From contig NZ_FRCL01000013.1 of NCBI RefSeq assembly GCF_900142885.1, positions 44,443 through 108,442 of the forward strand: DNA of 64,000 nucleotides, read 5' to 3'. The translations under genes were made by a program, and so were the position numbers. Positions 63,126 to 64,000 of the stretch are shown here, in pieces; positions within the stretch are counted from its first letter, which is position 1, and each line of letters opens with the position of its first letter. The notes below the pieces were generated by a model that saw only the letters and a program-made list of their open reading frames with translations, did not search any database and had not been told where the DNA came from. This DNA comes from Flavobacterium xinjiangense. Its GTDB lineage: Bacteria; Bacteroidota; Bacteroidia; Flavobacteriales; Flavobacteriaceae.

Positions 63126-63659
63126 ATGAAAACATTTATTATTATTTTAGTCTTTTTGGCCATATCAACTTCGTCCTATTCGCAAGAAACTGGGAAAATT
63201 AAAATAGAAGAATTACCCGAAGTTATCATTAAAAGAGCAGGAAAAGATTTTTCCGTTTATTTACCAAGTAATAGTCCGGATCAAAGAGTAAAAGCTGTAG
63301 AACAAAAATTCATTGCGTATGACCTTGGTAAAGACGCTGAAGGAGCTGAAGAATATCTTGTGATTATGAAAGCAAAAAATGGTTCTTTGGCAGCAACTTA
63401 TGATGACAAAGGGAAATTGATCCGTGTGGTAGAAGAATTCAAAAATGTCAGACTTCCTAATCAGGTGATTTACTCGGTTTACAGAACCTATCCAGGATGG
63501 ACAATTGTTAATGACAAATTCCTTTATACCCAAGAGAAAGGTGATGTTACTAAAAAACAGTATAACTTAAAAATCAAAAAAGATAAGGACGTTATTAAAT
63601 TAGTAGTTAAACCGAATGGAGATATTGTCAAAACAAGTAAACCAACATTAATAAAATAA
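63126..63659 (+). CDS. Secreted protein, paralogue B (PepSY-like?)
   Basis: A 177-residue exported protein with signal peptide MKTFIIILVFLAISTSSYSQ. The ATG at 63126 is chosen over an upstream TTG because it aligns with paralogue A. The mature part shares KIKIEELPEVIIKRAGKDFS, KFIAYDLGKDAEGAEEYLVI, VIYSVYRTYPGWTIVNDKFL and KKQYNLKIKKDKD with the protein at 55137-55664; most positions are identical by eye. Duplicated about 8 kb apart in the same orientation. An IS3-type element begins 20 bases after its stop. Confidence 0.75.
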   Translation: MKTFIIILVFLAISTSSYSQETGKIKIEELPEVIIKRAGKDFSVYLPSNSPDQRVKAVEQKFIAYDLGKDAEGAEEYLVIMKAKNGSLAATYDDKGKLIRVVEEFKNVRLPNQVIYSVYRTYPGWTIVNDKFLYTQEKGDVTKKQYNLKIKKDKDVIKLVVKPNGDIVKTSKPTLIK

Positions 63660-63678
63660 AAAAAACCTGTCTTTTAGA

Positions 63679-63698
63679 CTGAACCCAAAAGTTTGGAC
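63679..63698 (-). repeat. IS3-type terminal inverted repeat
   Basis: TGAACCCAAAAGTTTGGACA, opening with TG as IS3-family ends do. It marks the element's outer boundary after the transposase stop; the other end lies outside the window. Confidence 0.7.
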
Positions 63699-63708
63699 AA
63701 ATTTATAA

Positions 63709-64000
63709 TTAATTTTGATAATAATGAGCTCGATATTGTATCGGGCTCATTTTGTTTAAATTTGATTTAATTCTTATGCTATTGTAATAGTTTATATATT
63801 TTTTAATTTCCCGCTTTAGTTCTTCTAAACTTGCAAATTTTTGTATGTAAAACAGTTCTGATTTTAGTATTCCAAAGAAGTTTTCAATAATGGCATTATC
63901 TAAACAGTTCCCTTTTCTAGACATACTTTGTTTAATTCCTTTTTCTTTTAACAAGTATTGGTATTGTTTCATTTGATATTGCCAGCCTTGATCTGAGTGT
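63709..64000 (-). CDS. IS3-family transposase OrfB, C-terminal part (cut by window)
   Basis: The frame runs past the window edge: HSDQGWQYQ precedes the first Met visible, so the gene is partial here and not a short protein. It shows the DDE catalytic core of IS3 transposases: the second Asp in HSDQG, SRKGNCLDNA, and the final Glu in ENFFGILKSEL, with IKKYINYYNSIRIK and LNKMSPIQYRAHY at the end. About 96 codons are visible. OrfA and the first Asp are off-window. Confidence 0.92.
   Translation of the reverse strand, partial: HSDQGWQYQMKQYQYLLKEKGIKQSMSRKGNCLDNAIIENFFGILKSELFYIQKFASLEELKREIKKYINYYNSIRIKSNLNKMSPIQYRAHYYQN

Larger units (their letters stand above)
63679..64000 (-). mobile_element. 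IS3-family insertion sequence, one end only
   Basis: The terminal repeat at 63679-63698 and the transposase tail at 63709-64000 show the 3' end of an IS3-family element that continues beyond the window. It sits 20 bases after the stop codon of secreted paralogue B. Confidence 0.85.

Overview
The window looks like chromosomal DNA of a Flavobacterium-type Bacteroidota. It is AT-rich. Its promoters fit the Bacteroidota pattern (TTG, about 17-21 bases, then TAnnTTTG), Shine-Dalgarno sites are scarce, and the gene content is flavobacterial: a B12-dependent methylmalonyl-CoA mutase pair plus MeaB, MtaB, a Rel-type SpoT, and many secreted or lipoprotein orphans. No species can be named from the sequence. 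No tRNA, rRNA, CRISPR array or prophage was seen.

Layout. (1) 143-8707: a surface-polysaccharide block. It holds an FtsE-type ATPase followed by two abutting GT2 glycosyltransferases, then FdtA-like ketoisomerase, a GT4 enzyme and a divergent glycosyltransferase, then a tight minus-strand run of FemAB-like acyl/aminoacyltransferase, DegT-type sugar aminotransferase and Wzx-type flippase. Together these suggest a glycan carrying a modified 3-amino-3,6-dideoxyhexose. (2) 8745-18784: mostly housekeeping: TRIC-like channel, SpoU methyltransferase, serine hydrolase, Rel, Fur-like regulator, PurA, GH5 lipoprotein, Nudix hydrolase, EamA transporter. (3) 18876-33416: transporters (MFS, AEC, MATE), 1-Cys peroxiredoxin, MeaB, prohibitin-like protein, an outer-membrane barrel, an imelysin-like/di-haem peroxidase fusion beside a PhoX-like lipoprotein, and PPK2. 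(4) 33548-43945: SDR, MtaB, HAD phosphatase, DUF2007, a one-domain DEAD-like protein, a sigma-54 activator without a DNA-binding domain, a NatAB-like ABC pair, and the dnaJ-grpE operon. (5) 44251-54611: HisS, a MacB-like permease, PrmC, GNAT, RibD, HAD, YigZ, thioesterase, DnaA, LMW phosphatase, RsmI-like methylase. (6) 55137-63659: two paralogous secreted proteins bracket an aminotransferase, an SDR, uridine kinase, a DivIC/FtsB-like protein and mutA-mutB. (7) 63679-64000: one end of an IS3-family element that runs off the window.

The most striking feature not explained by genes is the density of short dispersed palindromic repeats. At least six kinds occur: five copies of a TAGCCCCGAT...AGGAGCTA element with variable hairpin cores; two ACCATTAAG-type palindromes; a GTAGAGACGCAC hairpin between grpE and dnaJ; an inverted pair of ATTGCGAGGAACGAAGCAATC units around 47.2-47.5 kb; TCCCGAA/TTCGGGA units; and GACTTTC-type simple repeats. 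Several have entered coding sequence: the PrmC C-terminus, a PrmC linker, and an in-frame insert next to the catalytic lysine of the sugar aminotransferase. Unusual protein architectures include a DnaJ with half the normal zinc motifs, an NtrC-family activator lacking its HTH, a single-domain DEAD-like protein with an acidic tail, and a short MutA subunit. No clearly new multi-gene system is evident. The best candidates for unexplored biology are the FemAB-containing sugar operon, the imelysin-like/peroxidase fusion locus and the repeat families.
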